NCBI GenBank assembly: GCA_013397845.1
Contig: VZTG01007781.1
Coordinates: 26,874-90,873 of the forward strand
Direction: 5' to 3'
Length of the DNA stretch: 64,000 bases
Source: Melanocharis versteri
Lineage: Eukaryota; Chordata; Aves; Passeriformes; Melanocharitidae
Part shown: positions 35,096 to 46,256 of the stretch, piece after piece
Position numbering within the stretch: the stretch's first letter is position 1
Layout: each line of letters starts with the position of its first letter
Translations under genes and position numbers: made by a program
The notes under the pieces: generated by a model
Database searches by the model: none
The model's input: only the letters and a program-made list of their open reading frames with translations
What the model was told of the DNA's origin: nothing

Positions 35096-37944
35096 AGAAG
35101 GACAGCTAAACTCTTTTCCGGCCAGATTCTGTTAGACATAGAGTCCATAAACTTCCTTTTTTCAACATTTGTGTCTCTTTAATGATTCCATGGCTACATA
35201 TTTACACTTTAAATGTTATTTGTTTTCTCATGCTCTTTCTATTTTCATTGAAATTACTATATTCGTGTCTGAAGTACTTATTACTGGGCACCTAAAAGAA
35301 GAGAAGGAAATAATGTTACAATATCCAGTATTTCACTGACTGTGCATGCCTGTGCAAAGAACTGAATTATTCTGTAAAAAAAAAAGTAACTCAGACCCCC
35401 TTGAAGCTCTTGGACCTTCAGCTCTTCCCTATTGAACATCCCTGTAACAGCTCTTGGTGTCTTTATAAAGGACAAAATGTCCACATTAAAAAAAAAAAAA
35501 AATACCTGGAGGATACTTAATTTGCACACCCACACTCCCTTTGCTTTGGTGTTGTATTAGGGATTTTTGTCGGAAAAATGGTTTTCTTCTTCTTTCTATG
35601 TCCAGGTGGCACAAGTCATTTTGCTTACGACTTCCCTGACTGAAGCCTGAAACCCACATGCTGTGTAATGTCACAGCTGGCTGCTGGGGTAGCACGATGA
35701 CATCACAGAGCAGATCCTTTGAGGTGAGTTTGGGATTAAAAATAACAGGAAATGAAGGCATTAATATTCCTATCCCTTTTATTGTTACCATTTTTATAAA
35801 TATAACCAAAACTGTCAAACTCACATCTAGAGGTCGTTCTGATGCAGCATTTGAAAAAGCCCTTTTTCCTTCATGAAAAACCAAATCCTTACAATGATGA
35901 TTCTGGGATTTGGCTGCACACGAGAAATTTGTTGCCAGGGAAAGAAAGCAAAGTTTCAATTCAGGGAGTTTCCAGAGCTTTATTTTCCAGAGGGAGCTGT
36001 GGTTTGCCTCTCCCACCCACAGAAGCAGCTGTGGGAGCAAGGGATGGGTAAGGAAGGGCTTGCCCTTCCTTATGTGCTGGAACAAGAACAAGCTCACCGC
36101 CTTGCATGAATAGAAAGGAATCACTTGTCCCTGTGCTGCATTTAGCAAAGACCAAATGTCCATGTTTTTCATGACAGACAGGAACAGCATTGATAGAAGG
36201 ATGGCCACACCGAAGCAAAACAGAATTCAATCCAGACCAGGATCCCGTCTCCATCTATGGCAAAAGCAGTTGCTTAGCCAAAAGTATAAAAACAGGTCAA
36301 GCATATCATACCACCCACCTATAACTCGTGATTTCTGAGCATTTATTAAGATCCTTCCATGAATTTGACCAGATTTCCTTGGACATGTGAAAACATCCAC
36401 AACATCCACACAGTTCATCTCAGTGTTAATTATCAAAAGCTGTTCAGCACAGTTTATTCCTAATTGTCCAAATACTTTGAAACAATTACAACAATAGAAG
36501 AGGTTTATTCTCTAGATTCTACTCAGGGAGAAGCTGAAGTAGGACAAGTCTGAGTTCTCTGTCACCATCTTCATGGAACCACACCATGCAAACACTGTCA
36601 CTCACTTAGTGGTCAGACTTTAGACTTTGAGCAGTCCATAGGTCTTTGTAGTGGCTGAATTCCTCTTTCACGCCTTGCTGGAGAAAAATGACAATTGTGT
36701 AAACCCTTTACTGTAATCTTGTGCTGTTTTCGTTTGTCTCTGGATAAAGGAATCAAGTTTAAGTGCACAGAGACCATCAGACTGAAGTCAATGAGGCCTC
36801 AGTTGCTCACATCTCTTTCCATGATGACCCGATGAAGATGATGCTCAAAACAGGGAGCAAACACGGACTTGGGGGGGACTCACCTCACATACATGAAAAC
36901 CATTTAGTGGTTCATGCCAAATGATTCAGGCCTGGCACAAGTGTCAGGGCTGCAGGGGCCTTGAAGTTGAAAGCCAACCTGACTTACCCATGTTTTTTGT
37001 CATGGGTAAGAAAAAGACTTTAAATCTTTCTGTGCTTCTCAGCTGCATACATGAATATAGGCCTTCTGCAATGCAGCAGCAGTTTTTTAGTCACATTAGC
37101 CACATCTTGGCTCTGAGGGACATGTCACCTGAATGTCCCAATCAGCTGTTTTCTCTTGAAGCCTGTATCCCCTGTGTCCCCAACCCTCATGCTCAGACTC
37201 TTCCTGGAAAAGAAGAACTTCAAGAATGATGTAGCCGCACTTGGTTCAGATTCCAATTGATGGATATGTAAATCTTACCATGGACAAACATGTCAAATAG
37301 TGAAACTGCTGTCTTTAAGCACTGTGGGTCTGCAGCCTGCCATCTTCATCCTTCTCTTTGACAAATGGCTGCTGTAGCCTCACAATTCAGAGAGAAGCAC
37401 AGGGCAAGGTGATCTATCTTCTCAGAGGATCATCTCCTCGCTTGCAAGAACATTTGCTTTAGGTTTGATTTACATGGTACTGGCTATCTTTAGCACCCTG
37501 CTGATTTCTAAGGGCATCTCTCAACACAGACATGAACTCCTCGAATAAAACCAGAGAGTGGCTGGGTAGGAACCCTCTGCATGGCAGCTGAAAGGAGCAG
37601 TGGTTACAGACTGGGCTAGGCAGCACTCACTGAAGAAAAAGTAGATGAGGTTTGTGTGGGTCTGAGTGTTCAAACTCTGTACTCAGACAGACTAGAGGTG
37701 AGAACCATCACAATGGGAAAATCACAGAATCACCTCAATCATTCTCTGATTCTGTGGTTTTTCTATTGTGGTGATGTTTCCTACTGACATAGTAGAAAAT
37801 AGCCTTTCAATTAATTTTTCTCCCATGACTTCCTTCAGTCGGTTGCAGATGAATGATGGACAGAAGGGACCAAAGACCCAGATAACAAAGTGGTTCTCAT
37901 TTCTTGGATAAAGATCAACCCAAGCATCTCACAAACAGATTTTC
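35096..37944. other. non-coding, long unassigned minus-strand open frame
   Basis: A15 occurs at 35488-35502. A 240-codon open frame runs on the minus strand at 35486-36208 and ends in phenylalanines encoded by the complementary T run. I recognise no family, and shorter frames overlap it on both strands. No other feature is recognised. Confidence 0.35.
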
Positions 37945-37993
37945 AGAGTTGCTGAGCAGCTATGGATATCACAGATAGGAGCTCAGCAACTCT
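37945..37993. other. 13-bp perfect inverted repeat, 49-nt hairpin
   Basis: AGAGTTGCTGAGC (37945-37957) and GCTCAGCAACTCT (37981-37993) are exact reverse complements separated by 23 nt. Inside the loop CTAT (37960-37963) can also pair with ATAG (37975-37978). The fold is shorter than a usual animal pre-microRNA of about 60-80 nt, so a microRNA is possible but not shown. Confidence 0.6.
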
Positions 37994-40115
37994 TAGAACA
38001 GGACTTTGCTCTTTGGAGAGTGTTTCAACCTACAGGCTGTCTTTCATGGTGTAGTAGACACAGATTTTTTTTTTCTTTTTTTTTGCTTTAAAGGCAAGAA
38101 TCTGAAGGAAAGTCATGACTGAATTTCCTTCTTTCACCCTTTTTTACTGAAGGTACCCAGGCAAATAGGAGGTCCTTTGCTGGCTGGACATTTTCCAAAG
38201 CCCATAAAATACAGTGAAAGTTTACACAGATTTACCCAACAGACTTAAACCTGAGCCTTGTCTTTCTGTGCTGTTGTAACATATGCTACAAAAGCAGTGT
38301 CAGACTGTCCCCAGCAATACTGAGTGACACTCCTGCCATCCAAGCAGCTCTTCACCTTCTCCTTCAATGGAGATTCAGCAGCTGAAGGCGCTGAGACCGC
38401 AGTGAACTTCTGTCACCCACAGTGTTAATGACTGAAAGTCAGCATCAAAGTAAGAAGTATAAATAGGAATTCTTTAATTATAATGAGTGGCACATTAACC
38501 TCAGCATGAATCTGTCACGACTTTTCAAAATGGCACACATGTGGTTCTGTGCTTGAGCTAATGCCCTGGGCTTTTCACTTGTTCACTTTAGATCTGTGTT
38601 TGCTTTTCTGACTAGAATGGCTCTCATCCAGCTGACTTCAATCATGGGGGGATGCCTCTGTGTCCAGCAATACGGAAGAACCCTGAGAAATATTGACAGT
38701 AAAGAAATTTGCTCTCTGCTGGCTGTTGTCTTTCTTGTTCTGGGGATAAATAAACTTGTTAACTCCCAAGAAATGGGATTAGGCATTTATCACTACAGTT
38801 GCATCCACATACAAGAGGCCAGATTCTCTGTAAGTCATCAAAGCTGAAGTCCATGAAATGATGCCAATCGTTACCAGCTGAGACCCTGGCCAAAAGACTG
38901 TGAAAAACCACAAATATACTGCTTTCCATGAAACAGAAAACACAAATGTTTTGTTGTGATGGAAGTGGTTTCATAAAGCATGCTGCCATTAATGGACCTT
39001 AGATATACTAAAAATATGGTTGCTGTTTAAAATACATGGTAGAGCAACCAGTTTATGAACAAACCCTGATGGTACCTGCTGTGCTGCTTTTCCAGGTGCC
39101 AAAGGCAGAGTGATAAACATTGCCATCTGTGAGAACTGCAGACCTGTCCTCAGACCAGGGAGGTCTGGATATACTTTGATAGTCTTCCAAGCTCAGGCGT
39201 GCTTCTCCAGGCTGGCTTTGAGCATAGCACGTCATCCTATGTCAGAGCCCCACAGAAATGAGTTATGGTGGGACTGTGTGAAGTAAAGCTAAGGGTCAGA
39301 TAACTTTTCACACCCCTGTAGAGAGCTGACAAAGAGACAGAAAAAATCCCCCATCTTGCCATCTGGGTTTCACTAAGTTCTTAACAACTTTAGAAAGTCC
39401 TGTGGTGTTTTCACAAGTCAGACATCATAACCACCAGAATGGCCCCAGTGCCCTATGGCAAGGGCTTTCATTGACCCACAGTTTGTGGGGTTTTTTGTCT
39501 GTTGTCCAAATATCTGTTAAGTTTTCCTTCATGTGCCTGAATATTTTGGCCACAGCTGTGCACAAGGAAATGGTTTCTGACCGTGGTTTATCTCTCCTAT
39601 GTGTACGGCTTTTATATGCACATCCCCTTCACACACTGCTGTGGCAGGGCTGTGATTCAGCTCAGAGTCTCAAGCCTTCTCTAGAGCAATTCACTCAGCC
39701 CAGTACTCTGACTTTTGGTTAGCTGGCTGTTCCTCTGCTCTTCTGGTTTACAGCATCATTAACCTGCAGGGAAGGGGTGAGCCTACCCACCACTGGAAAT
39801 ACAGAATATAATAAAAGTCAAAGTGTTATAATGGCACTGCTCTCCACCTGCAGACAGACACAGTTGACTCAGCCAAGTGGATTTCTCAGGTCCAGGGCTT
39901 CATGGTTCTCCAACTGTTTATTTGCCACAGCCCAATACCTATACCCCATGTCGCCACACATCTCCAAGCCGATGATGAGCTGGGTGTGTTTATCCTGATT
40001 TCTTCTCGCTCATCCTGGCCAGAAGTAAACAAGACTTTAAAAAACAAATTGTCTCCTTCCTGCATTTATCTCCAGGATTCCACTCAGTGAACAGTACTGG
40101 AGCTTTGTTCAATAT
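37994..40115. other. non-coding, nothing distinctive
   Basis: T-rich run near 38065-38083. No gene or repeat recognised. Short open frames have no recognisable content. Confidence 0.45.
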
Positions 40116-40117
40116 AT

Positions 40118-40204
40118 CAATGCACCTTACACATCAGTATTTATCATTACTCATTTAATGATGGGGAGGCTGAGGACAGGTAGGAAAATTGGCTCGCCTT
40201 AAAC
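40118..40204 (-). mobile_element. MIR-like SINE relic (minus orientation)
   Basis: CACCTTACACATCAG, TACTCATTTAATG and ATGGGGAGGCTGAGGACAGG occur in the same order as the reverse-complemented MIR segments 'gctttacatacat', 'atctcatttaatc' and 'atggggaaactgaggcacag'. The matching order supports a true ancient copy, with a deletion between the second and third blocks. Confidence 0.5.
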
Positions 40205-41760
40205 TAAGAACTGTTCTAAATTAAACACAGTGGATGGGTTAGAGGAAAAGACCAAATCTTCTGGAAAATATTAAAAGGTGTTTTTTTCCTATGTCTATTT
40301 TTGTTTTGTTGCTGGTTGTAAATTATTGCATGGATGTGCACTTCCTAATGATGGCCACAGACAGTGAGGGGAAATTCCATACAGGCAGGGGAAGAAAATA
40401 CAATTAATTTCCCTATATTTTCAGCACAAATTAATCAAAAGAAAGACCTACAGTTAATTAGAATCTCTGTTTTCATGTTTTCAGCTCCTTGTCAAGTATC
40501 TAGGTTTATGTAGACCAGAAAGGAAAGCCCAGATTTTAAAATAACCCTAGAGCTGAAATACTGTAGAGCCCCAAAAATCAGGATCAACCCCACTTAGGGT
40601 AAAACCACAGAAGCTTTCACTAAAAGTTAACAGTCCCCACATTTTTCTATGAGCCAAGCCTCAGAGCTTTTTTTCCCCAGCTGCTGTCTCAGTCTGGTGT
40701 TACTTCTGGCCAGAAAACAGATCCAGAAATTTTATGTGTTGAGGTATAATCAGCAGAGAAAATCATGTCACCTATAGGGAGCTTCAGTCAACTTGCGCTT
40801 CTGGTCTGAGTTCTTGAATGCAAAAGGTTTTTAGGAAGAATCTTCATGCTTCAAAAAGTAAAACTGCATCAAAAAAATGAGAAAGAAAACACAAAACCAG
40901 GCCTGAACAGAAACATCTGGGCTAGACCTTCATTATAGCTCCCAAATCTCTCAGAATCTGATTTCAGATCCTCTTCTTCATGCTCCGAGTTGGGTTTGAC
41001 CAAAACTAAAGGTGTTCAGGCAGCCCATCCAAACTCCAGCCCTGCTTTGGAGCAAAAGCACATAAGGCCCATCCCTAGCAGCTTTCTGTTGGGTTTTCTT
41101 TTGGTCACAAAATGGTTCCTTTCTCCAGTCAGTGGGCAATGAACCTTTCAACATTTACCCCCATGGCTGCAGCAGCTTCATTTATCTTCATCTTCGAAAG
41201 CAACTCTATAATTATATCTTGCATTGTTCTCTGCAAGTCGCTCGCCAGTTAAGAAAAATATGTAATCAGCCGCCTTCCTTTCTAGGCAAAGGTACGTGTG
41301 ACCAGTGAGACCTTTCCAAACTAGGACTGTAAAAGGAGTTAGATGTTAGATAAGGACTATTCTCCAAAAGAGAAATATATGCAAAAAAAGAGAAGATAGA
41401 CATCTTGCCAGAGAGCAGCATTTCTAGATAAACACTTCTGGTTATAGATGATTTCAGATCACGTATCTGTTTTCCTGTGTTCCTTTGATTATTACTGCTT
41501 GTCACTGACACTAAAATTGGAATTCGTGGCTGACCCTCATTCCCTATTGGCAAATGACCCTGAAAGGGTTATCAAGGCCTTATACCCAGTTTTTTCCTCT
41601 TCCCGTGGCTTTAATTGTACTGGCAATCTCATACAGCTTGTGAATTGTGAGAAGAGAGGGAGGGGGGTAAATTGTAGAAGAAGTTGGGTTGAAAACCATG
41701 GAATTATGTCATAAACACAAAGTTTCTCATAGGAAAGTCTCTGTCTCAACTATGCAGGAT
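40205..41760. other. non-coding, nothing distinctive
   Basis: No gene or repeat recognised. Confidence 0.45.
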
Positions 41761-41786
41761 GGGGCAGGGGGTGGGAAGGAGGAGGG
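41761..41786 (+). other. G-rich run, borderline quadruplex
   Basis: G runs of 4, 5, 3 and 3 with spacers of 2, 1 and 8 nt. The last spacer exceeds the usual 7-nt limit, so folding is less certain than at 4708-4730. Confidence 0.4.
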
Positions 41787-43170
41787 AATACTTCAGGAAA
41801 CACAGAAAGAAATAGACCTCTCCTCTTGTCTCTCACGTTTTGCAGAGTAAATGCTTGGCATTAAAGGAGCCATGGGCTCCCTTGTTGGGATGAATCATCC
41901 CCTTGGAATCCACACAGAGCATAGGATGAAGAGGCGGTATATTGCAAAATGCCAAATGCATGTGTTGGAATCACAGCCCGCTGCTTCCAGCACAGCCCTG
42001 CAAACTCAGCCCTGCTCACTCTCGTTCCCATTTCTGGTTTGTGTCTTGTCACTTAAAACATAAACAAAGCTGGGGAGCTCACGGAGAGAAATGAGGGGGT
42101 GGAGGAATGAGGTGGAGAGAGGATGAGACAAGGTTCCCAGCAAGACCCAGCTCTTCCTTCCGCTGCCCACAAGAGCAAGAACATTCCCCTTGCACAGCCT
42201 GGTGCGTGGACCCATCCACACCTCTCCTTAATAACAGAAACCTGCTGCTGGAAGACAGCGTCCCTGCAATGCTCCTGGACATTTTTCCCAGCATCGTGTA
42301 TTTGGGTTGTGGTTTATTGCTCTGGCAGTGTCAGGCTCTCTCAGAACAAGACAGCACTTCAGGAACACACGGAGCAAAGACAACGACTCCCAGTGAGTGC
42401 AGCCCAAGTACGAAGCTACCACAATGAAACAGGGTATAAGTAACATTTGCCATAACTTAATTCACTTCAGGGCTGAGCTACAAAAGCATCTAGGCCAGCC
42501 ACACATATTAAAAGGATTATGTTTATTTACTCCACACCATTTTCTTTGAAGTAGAAAATAGTGGTAATAATGACAGGTGAAATACAATGCACATGAAAAG
42601 CTTTTGAAGTGTTCACTCTTAAAATTTTATATTTGTATTTCCCCTTTTTTTGAGTACCTTGTTGTGGGATTGCCTTGCTGACATTGATGTACAAAATGTA
42701 ATGCAGTGGGATACAGTGGTACTCCAGGGAAACTGCAGAAAAGGGTCCATTTCCATGGTTCCCACTGTTCTAATAAATAAAACCATTTTATTCCCACCAC
42801 CTCCTCTTTCCCACATATCTCTGACAGTTGGCAATAATAGAGTTGCTGAATTCATACGGAAAGAAGGAAATGAAATATTAAAATAACAAGACAAAGATAA
42901 GATTTGCATTTGTACTTATACCATTGGCTTTTAAGAGAGTTTCCCCTATTAATATTAGATTTTGACAGAGGGAAGGGGAGGCCAAGTTTCTGTGCATTTC
43001 AAATGCTGACCATCATCCTGCTGTCATTAGTAGCGTGTTTCTGAGCTAAGTGATAGTTCAGCAGTAACAGCTTAATTCAGATTGGGCAGATACACACAGC
43101 TCCATCTCTGTCGAAAAAACCAGGCTGCACAACGTGGAGTTTATGCCAGATTTACACTGGATGTGTCTAG
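41787..43170. other. non-coding, nothing distinctive
   Basis: Overlapping 106-codon plus-strand frames near 42107-42443 and minus-strand frames opposite them have no recognisable content. Confidence 0.4.
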
Positions 43171-43233
43171 ACAGACAATATCTGATCTGGCTTAAAGGAA
43201 AGAGTGGCATGAACAGACAATATCTGCGCTGGC
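43171..43233. repeat. 21-bp direct repeat, 42-bp spacing
   Basis: ACAGACAATATCTG followed by ATCTGGC (43171-43191) recurs as ACAGACAATATCTG followed by CGCTGGC (43213-43233), with 19 of 21 bases identical. This is probably a small local duplication. Confidence 0.7.
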
Positions 43234-46200
43234 AGAGAGCCTGGCAGGACAGAGTTGAGCTGTGACACCTTTTTTTAACAAACTTAAGTCAGTAAGGGAA
43301 AAAATTATGCAAGAGCAGTATTTAATATTATATAGCCACATAGCTTTTCACGAGGTACTGGGAGTTGTAATGCTGGACTATCACTGAAATGCAGCTGTAG
43401 TCTTTGTTTACCCCTAAGCTCTGAACTCTGCATCTTCTTTATGTTTGCTTCAGTGTCAGCACAGCTCTTAAATGGGGTTTGGAGCTCACGGATTCCGCGC
43501 AAGGATTTCTTACAACTGAGTGAAGCTCTGTCTGAGTACATACCCAAGCAGTTTGTATAGCAAAGCATTTAAAATATTGACCATATTTGGCCCTGCACTG
43601 AATGCTCTCACTAATTCTACCAGTCTTCTCAGAATATAAGGCTTTCATATGTCTGCTGGTCTCTGGTTTACAGCATCTTTGACACTTCATTGATTTTTTT
43701 GGCTGCCAGAGACACTTCTTTCCACAAGTAACATCTCCCTTACTTGACCGTATCGGGGGGTTTGACCACCCAGCTGTTTTGTGCCTCCATGGTACATTTG
43801 CAGGCTGTTTTCCAACCAAACCTTGTTTTCCACAGGTCCTTTGGTAAGCTTTGCAGAACTGCCACAAATACATTCGAGGAGTCTCGATTCCCATCTCAGC
43901 TGCAAAAAATGTGCAAGACATACCCTGAACGAGTCCAGCCACCGGATGGGAGGACTCAAATAATTGGTGGAGTTGGCTCAAGTACTTGGCCACCAGCTGG
44001 CTGATACAGCAGCCTCCAGCCCCAGGGAGTCGAATGTTCCACCCAGAATCAAAGCTGGGTCTCTTTAGTGGCAGAACAGAGCAATAACCTCTCATACCAC
44101 ATGTCTCAGACCATTTTTTAATTATTATTATTATTAATTTTGAAATATAAAAATAGCATAAATCCTTTTTCCAAAATTTAATATGCATTTTAAAAAGCAG
44201 AAAAGAAAAGAATGAAAGCATATGGTATCAATCATATTTTACAATACTTGTAACTGCAGTTCGGAAACATGTGTTTCCTAACTGCTCATTCAGCAGTATC
44301 TGCATAATTTTTTTAAGCAAAAAACAACCCTCTAAACAAAGCATTTAAACTAACCAGCATTGCATGATATTGTACTTAGCTGAAATGAACCATTTTATTT
44401 GGGTGTAAGCTGAATAGAACCAGTGGTTACTGTTGCTCTGTTACCATTCCAGAAATCTTCTTTCAACTTAAATTAGATTCAGGAAGAAAGGAAGAAAAAT
44501 GCAATTTCTTCAAGTATCACTGCAATTGGTACTCCTGTAATGGCAACTCCTCAAAGTGTGGTGTATCTTGTTCATGCTGTTGCCAAAGGCTCTGCCTTAA
44601 TGGAACAAAGCAATGGCTCATCAAAACAGCTTCCCTGTCTCAGCAGTGGTCTCTTAACTGATGCTTCCAAAAAAACCCACCGGATCTGCCTCATTCATTT
44701 TGCCAATTGATGCTGAGAAGGAAAGTACTTCATCTTTCTGTGATCCTCTAATTCTGGATGTGATCTCCTGTGATCATTAATTAATATTTGAATCATCTTT
44801 CTGCTATCATTAAGCATGGCTTAAAAAGTAGGGTCATATATTACTATGAGGGCCTTGGGATGCCCAACAAATAAACTTCATGAATTCAATTCATATATTT
44901 AATAGCCCTTCAGAGATCCATCACACATCATTATGGAGAAAAAACAAGAATCGGTTCCAGTCACCTCTGCCTCAAATCAAATGCAACAATTTTTTTTCTC
45001 AGATCAGATCAGTACCTGACTTCCCTCCCTCTCCACCCACCACCCTTCCAACATCACCATCGTGTCAAAACCCATTTTCTCTGCTGAAAGCCACTGGGTG
45101 ATTTTTTAGCAGATAAATGCACCACCTTCAAAATTCAAGTCTCACATTTTGTTTGTTTGCCTGTCTCACTGCTGTGTTCTGTGCACCTTCTTGCAACAAA
45201 GTGATAATACAGTTATTGCCAGAAAAAAAATGGATGGACATCCCTCTTCCTCTCTCAGTCACACTGACATCCATTCATTTTACACTGAAATAACTCCATT
45301 GACTTTATTGTACTTGTTCTGACTTGGTATTGGTACAAGCCAAGAGAAGGACAAGGTTCTATTTTTATTTTTCATTTCCTATGTGCAGCTGATGTCTGAG
45401 ACCCTGCAGCATGCCAGCCTTTACTGAGAAACTTGATAAAAATCCTCCATTCTCTCTGAAGATAAAACAAGGGTTTATCAGCAAGAAATTAGCAAAGCAA
45501 TCAACATGCAAGAGGATCCTCATTTAATAAGTGCTAACTTTTATTTTCCTAATAGGCATTAAAAACAATAACACCACGTCCATGATACAATTTGATTAAA
45601 TTGGCTCCGATGGCTTTGGGAGCAGTAATATGATTAAATGCCTAACATAGAACATGTACTTGGTGGCTGATCGGCAGAGTGCCTGGCTTTTATTCCACAC
45701 ACACTGCAGTTCTTGGTGCTGATGGCATTAACCATTTCCTATGCAAGCCTGATAGAAAATCCAAGTGTTTTCCAGCAGGAAAACTTGTGAGACACACTGG
45801 GGCATCATTATGGAGCAAAGAACTGGGTGGGAATAATTTCTAAATATTCTTTCTGCACCTCCTCTTTGCATCTTACCTCCAGCTCTTTGGTCACTGCTTG
45901 GCCTGTGAGAGGAAAATTTTTTTCTACCACCTATTTTGAAAAACAACCACCAAAGTAGTGACCTTGACACAGCCCCAGTCTGACCTGCACCATGTCAGGC
46001 ACTCTGTCTTCTTCATGCACATAACATAAGTGGGAGTATTCCCACATTCCACATCTAGGAAGTTACCATGTCTCCCATGCCCAGGCTGTGCAATTACTCC
46101 TTTCTGACCTGTTTCATGGCCAAAACAACTGAATGAAATTTAATGCCTAAACCAAAAGAGATTTCTATGCTGCAGCATGTTTTGTCAGTGACTTAAATAT

Positions 46201-46242
46201 GATTCCCGTGTGCAATATAGTGCTAATATGTCTGCTAACTTT
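43234..46242. other. non-coding, longest unassigned open frame of the window
   Basis: A 260-codon minus-strand open frame covers 43439-44221. It is cysteine- and tryptophan-rich but has no domain I recognise, and other frames overlap it. The rest (44222-46242) is AT-rich with an ATT-repeat patch near 44118-44138 and no feature. Confidence 0.35.
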
Positions 46243-46256
46243 AAAAAAAAAAAAAA
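46243..46256. repeat. poly(A) tract, 14 A
   Basis: Uninterrupted A14. No retroelement recognised upstream. Confidence 0.8.

Noticed and set aside
37726..37765. TCACAGAATCA and ATTCTCTGATTCTGTGG, resembling CR1 tails
   Set aside because: No CR1 body adjoins either word in either orientation. The resemblance is limited to the simple tail repeat.
44000..44095. On the minus strand, ATTCGACTCC beside TTCTGCCACT, resembling a tRNA-derived SINE
   Set aside because: The order and spacing of the pieces do not fit a tRNA or MIR consensus well enough.
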